NCBI GenBank assembly: GCA_019247845.1
Contig: JAFBAL010000014.1
Location: forward strand, 1-58,105
Length of the DNA: 58,105 nucleotides
Reading direction: 5' to 3'
From: Alphaproteobacteria bacterium
GTDB lineage: Bacteria > Pseudomonadota > Alphaproteobacteria > Micropepsales > Micropepsaceae
The translations under genes were made by a program, and so were the position numbers. The number at the start of each line of letters is the position of its first letter. Position 1 is the stretch's first letter. The notes below the pieces were generated by a model. It worked only from the letters and a program-made list of their open reading frames with translations, was not told the origin of the DNA and did not search any database. This document shows positions 25,098 to 33,770 of this stretch, in pieces.

Positions 25098-26134
25098 TGA
25101 GAACCTTAGCCATCGCGTTCCTCGCCGCCTTCGCCGCAGCACCCGCGCAGGCCACGCTTGTCGCCTTCGATATCCCCGGCGGCGGCAGCCAGAACGGTCA
25201 CGGCACCTATGTCAACGGCGTCAATATCTCGGGCGACGTGACCGGCAACGTGATCGACGACAGCGGGCAGAGCTCGGGCTTCGTGCGCGATGCCGACGGC
25301 ACGGTCACCGTGTTCACGGGCGCCGCCAATGCCGACACCCATGCCATCGACATCGCGGGCAGCACGGTGAACGGCTACTACACCGGCGCCGACGGCCACA
25401 ATCACGGCTTCATCCATTTTCTGGACGGCACGATCACCACCTTCGACCCCAAGCATTCCACGGGCACGCAGTCGATCGCGACCAACCGCGGCCACGACAT
25501 CGCCGGCCAGTTCACCGATTCGAGCAGGGGCGGGCTGCAGCGCGGCTTCCTGCGGAAGGCGCGCAGCGGCCGCTTCGAGACCTTCGACGGCAATCCGACC
25601 GCCCAGACCTTCGGCACCTTCGTCACCGGCTTGAGCAACACGCCCAACATCGTCGGCTTCTGGTTCGACGCCTCGTCGGCGATGCACGGTTTCTGGCGCG
25701 CCCGCAACGGCTTCATCGTGCCCATCGACATCGACGGGGCCGGGACGGGCGCGCTGCAGGGCACGCAGCCGGAATCCGTCAATCTCGGCGGCGACATCGC
25801 GGGCTTCTATACCGACGGCAGCGGCAAGCGGCACGGCTTCCTGCGCACGCGCACCGGCACGGTCGAGACCTTCGACGCGCCGGGCGCGGTGACGACGGTG
25901 GTGGCGAGCATCAATCGCGACCGCAAGATCGCGGGTTATTTCATCGACGCGTCGGGCATCGCGCATGGATTCGTGCGCAGCAGGCACGGCAACTTCAAGG
26001 TCTTCGACGCGCCGGGCGCGGCGCTCGAACCCAGCCGCGGCACCTTCGTCAGCGACATCAACGAGTTCGGCGCGGTGTCGGGCGAGGTCTACGACCACCA
26101 GTTCGGCGCCCACGGCTTCGAGGGCACGCCGTGA
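25094..26134 (+). CDS. Secreted HAF-repeat protein
   Basis: The 346-residue protein has a signal peptide (MMRTLAIAFLAAFAAAPAQA) followed by six repeats of about 45 residues, each with a GF-[LVIW]-R core and a TxxTFD-like strand (GFVRDADGTVTVF, GFIHFLDGTITTFD, GFLRTRTGTVETFD and others). These match HAF-type extracellular repeats and probably build a beta-propeller. Its ATG overlaps the glucan-synthase stop by 4 bases, so it may bind or process the glucan (inference). Confidence 0.82.
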   Translation: MMRTLAIAFLAAFAAAPAQATLVAFDIPGGGSQNGHGTYVNGVNISGDVTGNVIDDSGQSSGFVRDADGTVTVFTGAANADTHAIDIAGSTVNGYYTGADGHNHGFIHFLDGTITTFDPKHSTGTQSIATNRGHDIAGQFTDSSRGGLQRGFLRKARSGRFETFDGNPTAQTFGTFVTGLSNTPNIVGFWFDASSAMHGFWRARNGFIVPIDIDGAGTGALQGTQPESVNLGGDIAGFYTDGSGKRHGFLRTRTGTVETFDAPGAVTTVVASINRDRKIAGYFIDASGIAHGFVRSRHGNFKVFDAPGAALEPSRGTFVSDINEFGAVSGEVYDHQFGAHGFEGTP

Positions 26135-26511
26135 AATACTCCGTCTCGATCGACGTTCCGAACCTCGATGCGGGCCTGGCGTTCTATCGCGATGCCCTGG
26201 GGCTCGTGGAGGTGGCGCGCCCGATCCCGATCTACGCCGTGCTCAAATGCGGCGACGCCAGGATCGGGCTGATGGAGAAGGCGGCGGGCAGCAAGCCGGC
26301 CCCTGGCAGCGAGGACGTCCGCCGCTACGAGCGGCACTGGACGCCGGTCCATATCGATTTCGACGTCGACGACTTCGAGGCGTTCCTCGCCGGGGCCGTG
26401 GCCGCCGGCGCCACGATCGAGCAGAAGCATCAGGTCAGCGGGCGCCCGCCCATCGCCTTCTGCGCCGATCCGTTCGGCAACGGCTTCTGCGTGCTCGGAA
26501 CTGCTGCCTAG
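26131..26511 (+). CDS. VOC family protein
   Basis: The 126-residue single VOC module reads SIDVPNLDAGLAFYRDALG, then HWTPVHIDFDVDDFEAFL and ends FCADPFGNGFCVLG. It is the size of glyoxalase- or resistance-type monomers that dimerise. The substrate is unknown. The GTG start at 26131 overlaps the HAF gene stop (GTGA), making it the last gene of the FKBP-glucan synthase-HAF string. Its stop overlaps the convergent gene by 4 bases. Confidence 0.85.
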   Translation: MKYSVSIDVPNLDAGLAFYRDALGLVEVARPIPIYAVLKCGDARIGLMEKAAGSKPAPGSEDVRRYERHWTPVHIDFDVDDFEAFLAGAVAAGATIEQKHQVSGRPPIAFCADPFGNGFCVLGTAA

Positions 26512-27257
26512 ATCTTCTCCGGCACGACGTGCAGGTTCAGGGCGTAGAACTTGTCGCCCGGATCGTATAGGAGCTGCCACGACAGCCGCGCGCCGCTTTG
26601 AGCGATCATCTGGTCGAGCACGGCCCGCGCCGTCTCCTTCCGCCCGGCGGTGCCGACCGTGGTGCTCGTATTCCTGAGCAGGGATTGCGGCACGGTGCCG
26701 AGCAAGACCTTCATGCCCGAGGCGCGCGAGACCTTGTTGCACATCTCGTCGAGGAGGTCGTACATCGTGCGCTGCCCGGGCCGGACGGCGATCTTCGCCT
26801 CCAGGATCGAAGGCGCCGCGCGAAGCGCGCCGGACTCGTCGTGCGCCTTGTTCGGCACGACGTGATAGAGCTCGCCTTCCTTGACGAGCCTGAAAGCCTC
26901 CGCACCGGCCAGCTCGTTGTAGCTTGTCAGCATTTGCGCGATCGTCGCGCTTTCCCGGGGCGCGCCGGCAAGGCCCGAGACGGACAGCGAGCCCGCCTTC
27001 GGGACCAGGATGCGTGCGCCTCCTGGGGAACGCGCATACCGGGCGGTGACGTCCTCGATATCGGCGGCGCTGGCATAGGGCGGATCCTCGTAGGTGATCT
27101 GCCAGGAATACCGCGTCTCGAGCTCGAGGATCATGGCGGCGACGGGCCTGGGATCGTGGACGCTCAGTGCCTGCTGCGCGTGCGCCGGCATGGCATAGGC
27201 CGCGCTTGCCGCGCACAGCATCATCGCGAATCGGATTTTGCGGGTGACGTTTTTCAT
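26508..27257 (-). CDS. Secreted protein of unknown function
   Basis: The 249-residue protein has a signal peptide (KIRFAMMLCAASAAYAMPAHA) and no recognised domain. The first third has a segment ILELETRYSWQITYEDPPY, and the end repeats a similar theme (ARLSWQLLYDPGDKFYALNL), suggesting two related halves. ATG 27257 has GGGAGCG upstream. It begins 17 bases downstream of another secreted protein on the same strand, so the two are probably co-expressed. Confidence 0.75.
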   Translation of the reverse strand: MKNVTRKIRFAMMLCAASAAYAMPAHAQQALSVHDPRPVAAMILELETRYSWQITYEDPPYASAADIEDVTARYARSPGGARILVPKAGSLSVSGLAGAPRESATIAQMLTSYNELAGAEAFRLVKEGELYHVVPNKAHDESGALRAAPSILEAKIAVRPGQRTMYDLLDEMCNKVSRASGMKVLLGTVPQSLLRNTSTTVGTAGRKETARAVLDQMIAQSGARLSWQLLYDPGDKFYALNLHVVPEKI

Positions 27258-27274
27258 GGTGTCGCTCCCGAAGG

Positions 27275-28258
27275 TTAGGGCCAGACTATGGACTTGGTGA
27301 TGCCGGCGCGGATCGAAGAGACCTTGCGCTGCTCGATCCGGGCGCCGAGGAGGTTCAGTGCCGGATAGTTGACGTACCCGGTCCCCTTCGCCACATCGAT
27401 GGCCGCCCTGATCGTCATCTGCTGGTGGAAGGTCGTTCCGCAGGGATCGCGATGCTTGGAGCGGTAGTAGGTGACTGCCGTGGTACCGAAGCCCACGAAG
27501 TCGATGCCCCATTTGTTCCCCGAAGCCACGGTCCACGTGCCGCCCGTGATGGCGGTGAAGGGGGCGATCGCCGAACCCGGAAACCAGCACGTGTCGGGGC
27601 CGCCGCCGCCGGGATCCTTCTCCTGCACGCTCTCGCCCGAGAAGTTGGTTCCGGTGGGAGTCAAGGTCTGCTGCCACATGCCGAGCGTTGCGGCCCATCC
27701 TTGGAGCGAGGTCTTTTCCCCCGTCGGGCGTACCGGCGTCACGGTTCCCGAGAGGTTGAAGCCGGCGGGACACATCCGCTGGCGCGTGATCTGCGCGGCG
27801 CTGTGGCCGCGGAAGCCGAGGTCGAACACCTTGATCGTGGTGGTGCCCGCCTTGACCGTCTTGGTGAAGGTTCCTGCGCTCAGCGTGCCGGAATAGTCGC
27901 AGCCCCATGCCCCGGGTTTGGGCGTGTTGCCCATATGGGCGCCGTTGCGGTGCACGGCGTAATAGTCCCCGACGCAGAACCCGTCCGTCGCGGTCACGCT
28001 CATGATGGTCGGATTGGTCAAGACCAGCGACCAGGAATCGTCGGCTTGCAGCGACGCCGCGCCGCTGGCGCAATCCGAGACTTGTGTGTCGCTGGACCAG
28101 TCGTTGTCGTGGACGACGATGACGCTGTGCTTTTGCGCGCCGCCCGGGCCGTTCCCGTGCTGTGGCGCCGCCTGGTCCGCGAGCGCGCCTGCCGGAAGGG
28201 CGGCGAACATCATGCCGGCGAAAAGCTTGGGCGTCCTTTGGAATATCGGTCGAAACAC
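27275..28258 (-). CDS. Secreted cysteine-containing protein of unknown function
   Basis: The 327-residue protein starts at GTG 28258, which has AGGAG six bases upstream; the start gives a good signal peptide ending PAGALADQ. The mature part is Gly/Thr-rich and beta-like, with six cysteines (SDCASG, GFCVGD, WGCDYS, RMCPAG, DTCWFP, DPCGTT) that could form three disulfides. No family is recognised. It is paired with the secreted protein at 26508. Confidence 0.75.
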   Translation of the reverse strand: MFRPIFQRTPKLFAGMMFAALPAGALADQAAPQHGNGPGGAQKHSVIVVHDNDWSSDTQVSDCASGAASLQADDSWSLVLTNPTIMSVTATDGFCVGDYYAVHRNGAHMGNTPKPGAWGCDYSGTLSAGTFTKTVKAGTTTIKVFDLGFRGHSAAQITRQRMCPAGFNLSGTVTPVRPTGEKTSLQGWAATLGMWQQTLTPTGTNFSGESVQEKDPGGGGPDTCWFPGSAIAPFTAITGGTWTVASGNKWGIDFVGFGTTAVTYYRSKHRDPCGTTFHQQMTIRAAIDVAKGTGYVNYPALNLLGARIEQRKVSSIRAGITKSIVWP

Positions 28259-28336
28259 GCGCAGCTCCTGTGTTGCGGTTTCGCCGGACTCCTACAACCA
28301 ATAATTGCTATAGTCGATTATCAATCTCTACGTGCG

Positions 28337-29659
28337 TTATGCGGAAATGAGCTTCCCCGGATTGAGGACGTTTTTCGGATCGAGCGTGCGCTTCAGCGCG
28401 CGCATCAGCTCGATCTCGAGCGGCGATTTGTACCGCACCAGCTCGTCGCGCTTCGTCGTCCCGATGCCGTGCTCGGCGCTCATCGAGCCGCCGAAGTCGC
28501 GCACCATGTCGTGCACGATCCGCGCGACTTCGGCGCGCTTCGAAAGGTCGCCGACGTTGAAGTTGAAGTGCAGGTTGCCGTCGCCCAGGTGACCGAACGA
28601 GATCGGTCGCGCCTCGGGCACCAGCGTCTGGACCGCGGCGACGGCCTTGACGACGAAATCGGGGATGGACGCGATCGGCACCGAGATGTCGTGCTTGAGC
28701 GACGGGCCTTCCTTCTTCTGCGCTTCCGACAGGCTTTCGCGCAGGCGCCACAGCGCGGTGCGCTGCGCTTCGCTCGCGGCCAGCACCGCGTTGTCATCGC
28801 CCAGCATCTCCGGCGTCAGCGGTCCCTCGACCAGCGCGTACCAGGGCGCGGCGAACGGCTCGCGCGTGTCGGGGATATGCTTCAGCACCAGGTCGAGCCC
28901 GGCCCGCGGGATCAGCTCGAAAGCGGTGAGCAGGCCGCCGGTCGCGTCCTGAAGGCGGTCGAGAAGGGCCACCGCCGCCTTCGGATCGTCGACGCCGACG
29001 AACGCGGTGGCCTGGTGCGCGGGTTTCGCGAACAGCTTCAGCGCCGCGGCGGTGACGATGCCCAGCGTCCCTTCGGCGCCGATGAACATCTGCTTGAGGT
29101 CGTAGCCGGTATTGTCCTTGCGCAAGGACCGCAGCAGGTCGAGCACGCGCCCGTCGGCGAGCACGACCTCGAGTCCCAGCACCAGCTCGCGCGCCATGCC
29201 GTAGCGCAGCACGTTCACGCCGCCGGCATTGGTCGAGAGGTTCCCGCCGATGGTCGCCGAGCCTTCGGAAGCGAGGCTCAAGGGGAAGAACCGCCCGGCG
29301 TCGTCCGCGGCTTTTTGCACCTTCGCCAGGATCACCCCCGCTTCGACGACGATGTGATCCGAGGCGACATCGCGCACGCGGTTCAGCCGCGCGGTCGTGA
29401 GCAGCACCTCGTCGTGGAACGGGATCTGCCCGCCGACCAGCCCGGTGTTGCCGCCCTGGGGCACGACCGCGGTGCCGGTCTCGTGACAGATGGCAAGCGC
29501 GCGCGAGACTTCGTCCGTCGTGGACGGCTTGAGCAGCAACGGCGTGCGGCCGTGATAGGAGCCGCGCCATTCTTCGACATGGGGCGCGATCTCGCTCGGG
29601 TCCTCGCTATGCGCACAGACCTGCTTCAGGCGGTCCAGCGCGGTCATCCCAAGGCTCAT
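28337..29659 (-). CDS. FAD-linked oxidase (D-2-hydroxyacid / glycolate dehydrogenase type)
   Basis: The 440-residue protein has a PCMH-type FAD domain (VVPQGGNTGLVGGQIPF, LASEGSATIGGNLSTNAGG, FIGAEGTLGIVT) and a C-terminal oxidase domain with metal-site elements SFGHLGDGNLHFN and MSAEHGIGTTKRDEL. It matches D-lactate or D-2-hydroxyglutarate dehydrogenases of the GlcD group. It would pass electrons to a quinone or flavoprotein. Its ATG overlaps the tsaC stop by 4 bases; an internal ATG at 29647 is the alternative start. Confidence 0.9.
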   Translation of the reverse strand: MSLGMTALDRLKQVCAHSEDPSEIAPHVEEWRGSYHGRTPLLLKPSTTDEVSRALAICHETGTAVVPQGGNTGLVGGQIPFHDEVLLTTARLNRVRDVASDHIVVEAGVILAKVQKAADDAGRFFPLSLASEGSATIGGNLSTNAGGVNVLRYGMARELVLGLEVVLADGRVLDLLRSLRKDNTGYDLKQMFIGAEGTLGIVTAAALKLFAKPAHQATAFVGVDDPKAAVALLDRLQDATGGLLTAFELIPRAGLDLVLKHIPDTREPFAAPWYALVEGPLTPEMLGDDNAVLAASEAQRTALWRLRESLSEAQKKEGPSLKHDISVPIASIPDFVVKAVAAVQTLVPEARPISFGHLGDGNLHFNFNVGDLSKRAEVARIVHDMVRDFGGSMSAEHGIGTTKRDELVRYKSPLEIELMRALKRTLDPKNVLNPGKLISA

Positions 29660-30564
29660 GACTGCCGCGGCGCCGCGGCGCGCCGCAAGCGGTCGTTGAT
29701 CGCCTCGCCCAGGCCGTGTTCCGGGATCGGCGCCACCGCGATGGCATCCGCGCCGGAAGCGTCGAGCTCGCGCAGCATCGCGAAAAGGTTCGCCGCCGCC
29801 TCTTTCAGGTCGCCCGTGGGGCTGAGGTTCGTCATCCCGGCAGTATCGCCGAAGCCGAGCAGGACTTCATCCGCTTCCGCGCGGCGCACGTTCAGGCGCA
29901 GTCGCGCGCGCGGCGCATAGTGGCTTTCGAGCTGGCCGGGCGAGGCGATCCTGCCCGTGTCGGGTGCCGCAAGCGGCGGCAGCTCCTCGCGCGGCACGGC
30001 GCCGGGGCGCAGGAGCACCGGCTTGCCGCCCTCGAATCCGATCACGGTGGATTCGATGCCCAGCGGCACCGCGCCGCCGTCGAGGATGAGGCCGACCTTG
30101 CCGCCCAACTCGTCCGCGACGTGCTGCGCGGTCGTCGCGCTCACGCGGCCGGATGGATTGGCGCTCGGCGCGGCGAGCGGTCCGACCGCGGCGATCAGCC
30201 GTTGGGCGAGCGGATGTGCCGGCGCGCGCAGCGCCACGGTGTCCAGCCCGGCACTGACCAGAAGCGACAGCGCGCAGTCCTCGCGGCGCGGCAGCACGAG
30301 CGTCAGCGGGCCCGGCCAGAACCTGCGCGCCAGATCGCGCGCCGCGTCGTTGAACCGCGCGAATTGCCCGGCATGGGCCAGGTCGCCCACGTGCACGATC
30401 AGCGGGTTGAAGCGCGGCCGGCCCTTGGCGGCGAAGATGCCGGCGACCGCCTCGCCGTTGGTCGCATCCGCACCCAGACCATAGACGGTCTCGGTCGGAA
30501 ACGCGACGAGGCCGCCGCGCTTCAAGATGCGGATGGCGTCCTGGACGGCCTCGTCGATGTTCAC
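29656..30564 (-). CDS. tsaC: L-threonylcarbamoyladenylate synthase (Sua5/TsaC type)
   Basis: The enzyme makes threonylcarbamoyl-AMP for the t6A modification of ANN-decoding tRNAs. The YrdC domain shows LKRGGLVAFPTETVYGLGAD, KGRPRFNPLIVHV, FWPGPLTLVLPR and APSANPSGRVSAT. A Sua5 C-terminal domain follows (SPGQLESHYAPRARL), giving 302 residues, the long form. The start is GTG 30564, overlapping the stop of the YceI gene (GTGA). Confidence 0.94.
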   Translation of the reverse strand: MNIDEAVQDAIRILKRGGLVAFPTETVYGLGADATNGEAVAGIFAAKGRPRFNPLIVHVGDLAHAGQFARFNDAARDLARRFWPGPLTLVLPRREDCALSLLVSAGLDTVALRAPAHPLAQRLIAAVGPLAAPSANPSGRVSATTAQHVADELGGKVGLILDGGAVPLGIESTVIGFEGGKPVLLRPGAVPREELPPLAAPDTGRIASPGQLESHYAPRARLRLNVRRAEADEVLLGFGDTAGMTNLSPTGDLKEAAANLFAMLRELDASGADAIAVAPIPEHGLGEAINDRLRRAAAPRQS

Positions 30565-31190
30565 GGCGCCTTGGTGGCGGTGAGGTCGACCTTGACGGCG
30601 ACCTGATAGGCGACGGGTGCGGGCTTGGAGAAATCGCCGCCCTGGCCAATGCCGAAATCCATGCGCGACACGACGGTCTGGCCCACCATATGCGCGCTGT
30701 TGCCGGCGAAGGTCAGGGTGAAGGGAAGGGTAACCTGCCTGGCGATGCCGCGGATGGTGAGCCTGGCATTGGCGACGTAGTCGTTGCCGGATTTGTGCGC
30801 GATCATGATCGTGGTGAAGCGCGCGGTTGCGAACCGGTTGGTCTGGAAGCCCTGCGCGCCTTTCACGCCGTCGTCGGTCTCCTCGTCGCCCGAGGTCACG
30901 CTCTCCATGTCGATAACGACGTCGGCCGACGAATACTCGAGGTCGTTCGGATCGAATGCGATATTCGCCTTCCACGACTTGAACGTGCCGTTGAACGGCT
31001 GGCCCGACCACTGAACCGTGAAGCCGAGCTTGCTCTTGGCCGCGTCGACGGTCCAATGGGGCGCGCTGCGCGCGGGCGCGTCGCGGCTGGGCGCCGCCGC
31101 GAAAGCGGGCGAGGCGGCCAGCAGCGCCGCCAACACGACGGTGGCTGGGCGAAATGCGCCGCTCATCGCGACCCTCATCGCGTCTCTCAT
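30561..31190 (-). CDS. YceI family periplasmic protein
   Basis: The 209-residue protein has a signal peptide (VVLAALLAASPAFAA) and a lipocalin-like YceI domain (WTVDAAKSKLGFTVQWSGQP, FNGTFKSWKANIAFDP, GFQTNRFATARFTT, IRGIARQVTLPFTLTF). YceI proteins bind polyprenoid lipids. Three close ATGs exist; the one at 31190 overlaps the cytochrome b561 stop (ATGA) and is chosen. It is paired with the b561 gene and a second YceI gene, a recurring arrangement. Confidence 0.9.
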   Translation of the reverse strand: MRDAMRVAMSGAFRPATVVLAALLAASPAFAAAPSRDAPARSAPHWTVDAAKSKLGFTVQWSGQPFNGTFKSWKANIAFDPNDLEYSSADVVIDMESVTSGDEETDDGVKGAQGFQTNRFATARFTTIMIAHKSGNDYVANARLTIRGIARQVTLPFTLTFAGNSAHMVGQTVVSRMDFGIGQGGDFSKPAPVAYQVAVKVDLTATKAP

Positions 31191-31738
31191 CGGGTCCCCG
31201 GCATCATCTGCTTCAAGACGTCGTCGCGGCGGATGAACTGGTGATACAGCGCGCCCGCGATATGGATCGGAACCAGCACGATGGCCGACCAGGCGAGGTA
31301 GACGTGGACGTCCTCCCACATCTCGTGATCGCCGATCTTGGGCAGGTTCGGCCAGTCGAACAGGAAGAAGTACGGCGTCGGCAATCCCAGCCGCGACGCC
31401 GACACCATCAGCCAGCCGCTCAACGGGATCGCCACGATCAGCACGTAGAGCAGGAACTGCGAGGTTCGCGCGACGAGCTTGAGCGCGCCGTTCATGTCGG
31501 CCGGCAGCGGCGGCACCGGGTTGACCAGCCGCCACAGCACGCGCGCGACGCTCAGCACCAGCACGGTCAGCCCGATCGACTTGTGGATCTGCGCCAGCGT
31601 GAACTTGGAGGGATCGGCTCGCGGCAGGTCGGGGAAATAGAGGCCGAGCGCGATATTGACGACGATCAGCGCGGCGATCAGCCAATGCAGGAACATCGCG
31701 ACGCTGCCGTAATGCGTCGCCGTATTGCGGACGGGCAT
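31187..31738 (-). CDS. Cytochrome b561 family protein
   Basis: The 183-residue inner-membrane protein has four helices with candidate haem histidines in AMFLHWLIAALIV, LAQIHKSIGLTVLV, WEDVHVYLAWSAIV and PIHIAGALYHQFI. These di-haem proteins move electrons between the quinone pool and periplasmic partners. Its genes are flanked by two YceI genes. The ATG at 31738 is 3 bases after the YceI stop region at 31742. Confidence 0.92.
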   Translation of the reverse strand: MPVRNTATHYGSVAMFLHWLIAALIVVNIALGLYFPDLPRADPSKFTLAQIHKSIGLTVLVLSVARVLWRLVNPVPPLPADMNGALKLVARTSQFLLYVLIVAIPLSGWLMVSASRLGLPTPYFFLFDWPNLPKIGDHEMWEDVHVYLAWSAIVLVPIHIAGALYHQFIRRDDVLKQMMPGTR

Positions 31739-31741
31739 GGA

Positions 31742-32359
31742 TCAGTCCTTCTTGTGCTGAAACATCGCCTCGATGGTGAGCTTGACCTCGTCGGCGACGA
31801 CGTTCTCCCACACCATGCCGGTGATGCCGAAATCGCTGCGCTTGACGGTGGCGGTGGCATGGAAGCCGATGTCGTCGGCGCCGGAGAAGGGGTCCTGGGT
31901 CACGCCGCCGAAGGTCGCGTCGAGCGTCACGGGCTTGGTCACGCCGTGCAGGGTGAGGTCGCCCGTGATCGTGCCGGTATTGGCGCCGGTTCGCGCCACC
32001 GAGGTCGACTTGAAGGTCGCCGTCGGGAACGAGCCGCTGTTGAAGACGTTCGCGCCCATCAGCTCGCCGATCAACTCGTGGCTCGGCGTGTCGACGCTGG
32101 TCATGTCGATGGTGATCGAGACCGAGCTTTTCTCCGGCGCGCCGGAGTTGAAGTTCAGGCTGCCCGACAGCTTGTCGAAGCGGCCGTAATAGTCGGTGAT
32201 GCCCAGATGCGGGATCGCGAACAGCACCTGGCTGTGGCGGGTCTCGAGCGCATAGGAGCCGGTGGGCGCGTGGCTCGCGTCCCGGCTGGATTCGGCGAGT
32301 GCCGGCACCGCGAGCAAAGCGGCAGCAACGGCAAGAGCGCTACGACTGGCGATACGCAT
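31742..32359 (-). CDS. YceI family periplasmic protein
   Basis: The 205-residue protein has a signal peptide (ASRSALAVAAALLAVPALAE) and a YceI domain (SYALETRHSQVLFAIPHLG, YYGRFDKLSGSLNFN, FPTATFKSTSV, LTLHGVTKPVTLDATF). ATG 32359 has GGGAGGA upstream; the in-frame extension to 32413 lacks support. It is the first gene of the YceI-b561-YceI-tsaC-oxidase string on the minus strand. Confidence 0.92.
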   Translation of the reverse strand: MRIASRSALAVAAALLAVPALAESSRDASHAPTGSYALETRHSQVLFAIPHLGITDYYGRFDKLSGSLNFNSGAPEKSSVSITIDMTSVDTPSHELIGELMGANVFNSGSFPTATFKSTSVARTGANTGTITGDLTLHGVTKPVTLDATFGGVTQDPFSGADDIGFHATATVKRSDFGITGMVWENVVADEVKLTIEAMFQHKKD

Positions 32360-32469
32360 AGGTCCTCCCAAGGGCTCGAAGCCTACTCCAATCCCGCCGA
32401 TTACTGCGACCAAATTGTGGCGCCCACAACCCAGTTGACGGGGAAGCGCCGGCTTTACAAAGTCAATGC

Positions 32470-33525
32470 ATGAACGATGTCGAGCGGTCGCGGCCGGGCC
32501 GCAATCTCACCTATCCCTTCGAGGCGCGGCCGGAGCTCGGCCAGTCGATCGAGGTGGCGCCGGGCGTGCATTGGGTGCGCATGCGCCTGCCCATGCAGCT
32601 CAACCACATCAATCTGTGGCTGCTCGAGGACGGCGACGGCTGGACCGTCGTCGACAGCGGCATCCGCAACTCCGAGACCGCCGACGCCTGGAAGGCCTTG
32701 TTCGCGGGGCCGATGGGCGACCGCCCGGTCAAGCGGGTGATCGTCACCCATATGCATCCCGACCACATCGGGCTCGCCGGCTGGCTGGTGCGCAGGTTCG
32801 ACGTCGAGCTGTGGATCACGCGCACCGAGTTCCTGATGTGCCGCAACCTCGTCGCCGACACCGGGCAGGAGGCGCCGCAGGAAGGCGTGCGCTTCTATCG
32901 CGCCGCCGGCTGGGGCGACGAGCTGATCGAAGGCTACAAGGCGCGCTTCGGCGGCTTCGGCCACGGCGTCTACAAGCTGCCGAATTCCTATCGCCGCATC
33001 GGCGAGGGTACCGAGATCGAGATCGGCGGACGCACTTGGCGCGTCGTCACCGGCAACGGCCATTCGCCGGAGCATGCGTGCCTTTGGTGCCCGGAGGCGA
33101 ACATCGTGATCTCGGGCGACCAGCTCCTGCCGCGCATCTCGTCGAACGTCTCGGTGCATCCGACCGAGCCCGAGGCGAATCCGCTGCAGGACTGGCTGGA
33201 CAGTTGCAACAAGCTCAAAGCCGTGCTGCCCGCGGACGTGCTGGTGCTGCCGTCGCACAACGAGCCGTTCCGCGGCGCGCATGAGCGCCTTTCCGAGCTC
33301 ATCGACGGCCACGAGGGCAACATGGAGGCGCTGGTCGCGCTCTGCGCGGAGCCCAAGCGCGCCATCGACGTGTTCCCGGCGCTGTTCCGCGCCAAGATCA
33401 CGACCGGCGTCTACGGCATGGCGACGGGCGAGAGCATCGCGCATCTGAACTGCCTGAAGTTCCGCGGCCGCATCGCGCGCGAGGCGGACAAGGACAAGGT
33501 CGAGTGGTATACCAGCGCGACCTGA
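32470..33525 (+). CDS. Metallo-beta-lactamase-fold hydrolase
   Basis: The 351-residue protein has the zinc motif THMHPDHIG (H94, H96, D98, H99), followed by GHSPEHACL and VISGDQLLP, and a late LPSHNEPF histidine. The C-terminal winged-helix-like region fits the long MBL hydrolases related to glyoxalase II or LACTB2. Substrate is unknown. It is divergent from the YceI cluster and is followed after 16 bases by an MbtH gene. Confidence 0.9.
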   Translation: MNDVERSRPGRNLTYPFEARPELGQSIEVAPGVHWVRMRLPMQLNHINLWLLEDGDGWTVVDSGIRNSETADAWKALFAGPMGDRPVKRVIVTHMHPDHIGLAGWLVRRFDVELWITRTEFLMCRNLVADTGQEAPQEGVRFYRAAGWGDELIEGYKARFGGFGHGVYKLPNSYRRIGEGTEIEIGGRTWRVVTGNGHSPEHACLWCPEANIVISGDQLLPRISSNVSVHPTEPEANPLQDWLDSCNKLKAVLPADVLVLPSHNEPFRGAHERLSELIDGHEGNMEALVALCAEPKRAIDVFPALFRAKITTGVYGMATGESIAHLNCLKFRGRIAREADKDKVEWYTSAT

Positions 33526-33541
33526 CCTAAGGGGGAGCGCC

Positions 33542-33769
33542 ATGCCGGACAACGACGACGAGTATCTGGTGATCCTGGACGCGGAAGAGATGTACTCGGT
33601 CTGGCCCGCGCACAGCAATATTCCGCTCGGCTGGCGTGCGGAAGGCAAGGCCGGCACCAAGCAGGACTGCCTCGCCTATATCAGCGAGGTGTGGACCGAC
33701 ATGCGGCCGCTGTCGCAGCGCAAGACGATGGAAGAGGCGAGGCGGAAGTACCTGCAGGAGCAGGGTTGA
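33542..33769 (+). CDS. MbtH-like protein without a nearby NRPS
   Basis: MbtH proteins bind and activate adenylation domains of nonribosomal peptide synthetases. This 75-residue protein keeps the family signature: [19 protein letters not shown], then [16 protein letters not shown], with all three conserved tryptophans. GGGGGAGCG precedes the ATG. No adenylation-domain gene lies in the window; the nearest neighbour on the strand is the MBL hydrolase. Confidence 0.9.
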   Translation: MPDNDDEYLVILDAEEMYSVWPAHSNIPLGWRAEGKAGTKQDCLAYISEVWTDMRPLSQRKTMEEARRKYLQEQG

Positions 33770-33770
33770 C

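Noticed and set aside
22356..25142. 928-residue open frame antisense to the glucan synthase
   Set aside because: Arg/His/Asp-rich low-complexity translation with no motifs; long antisense frames are expected opposite G/C-biased codons.
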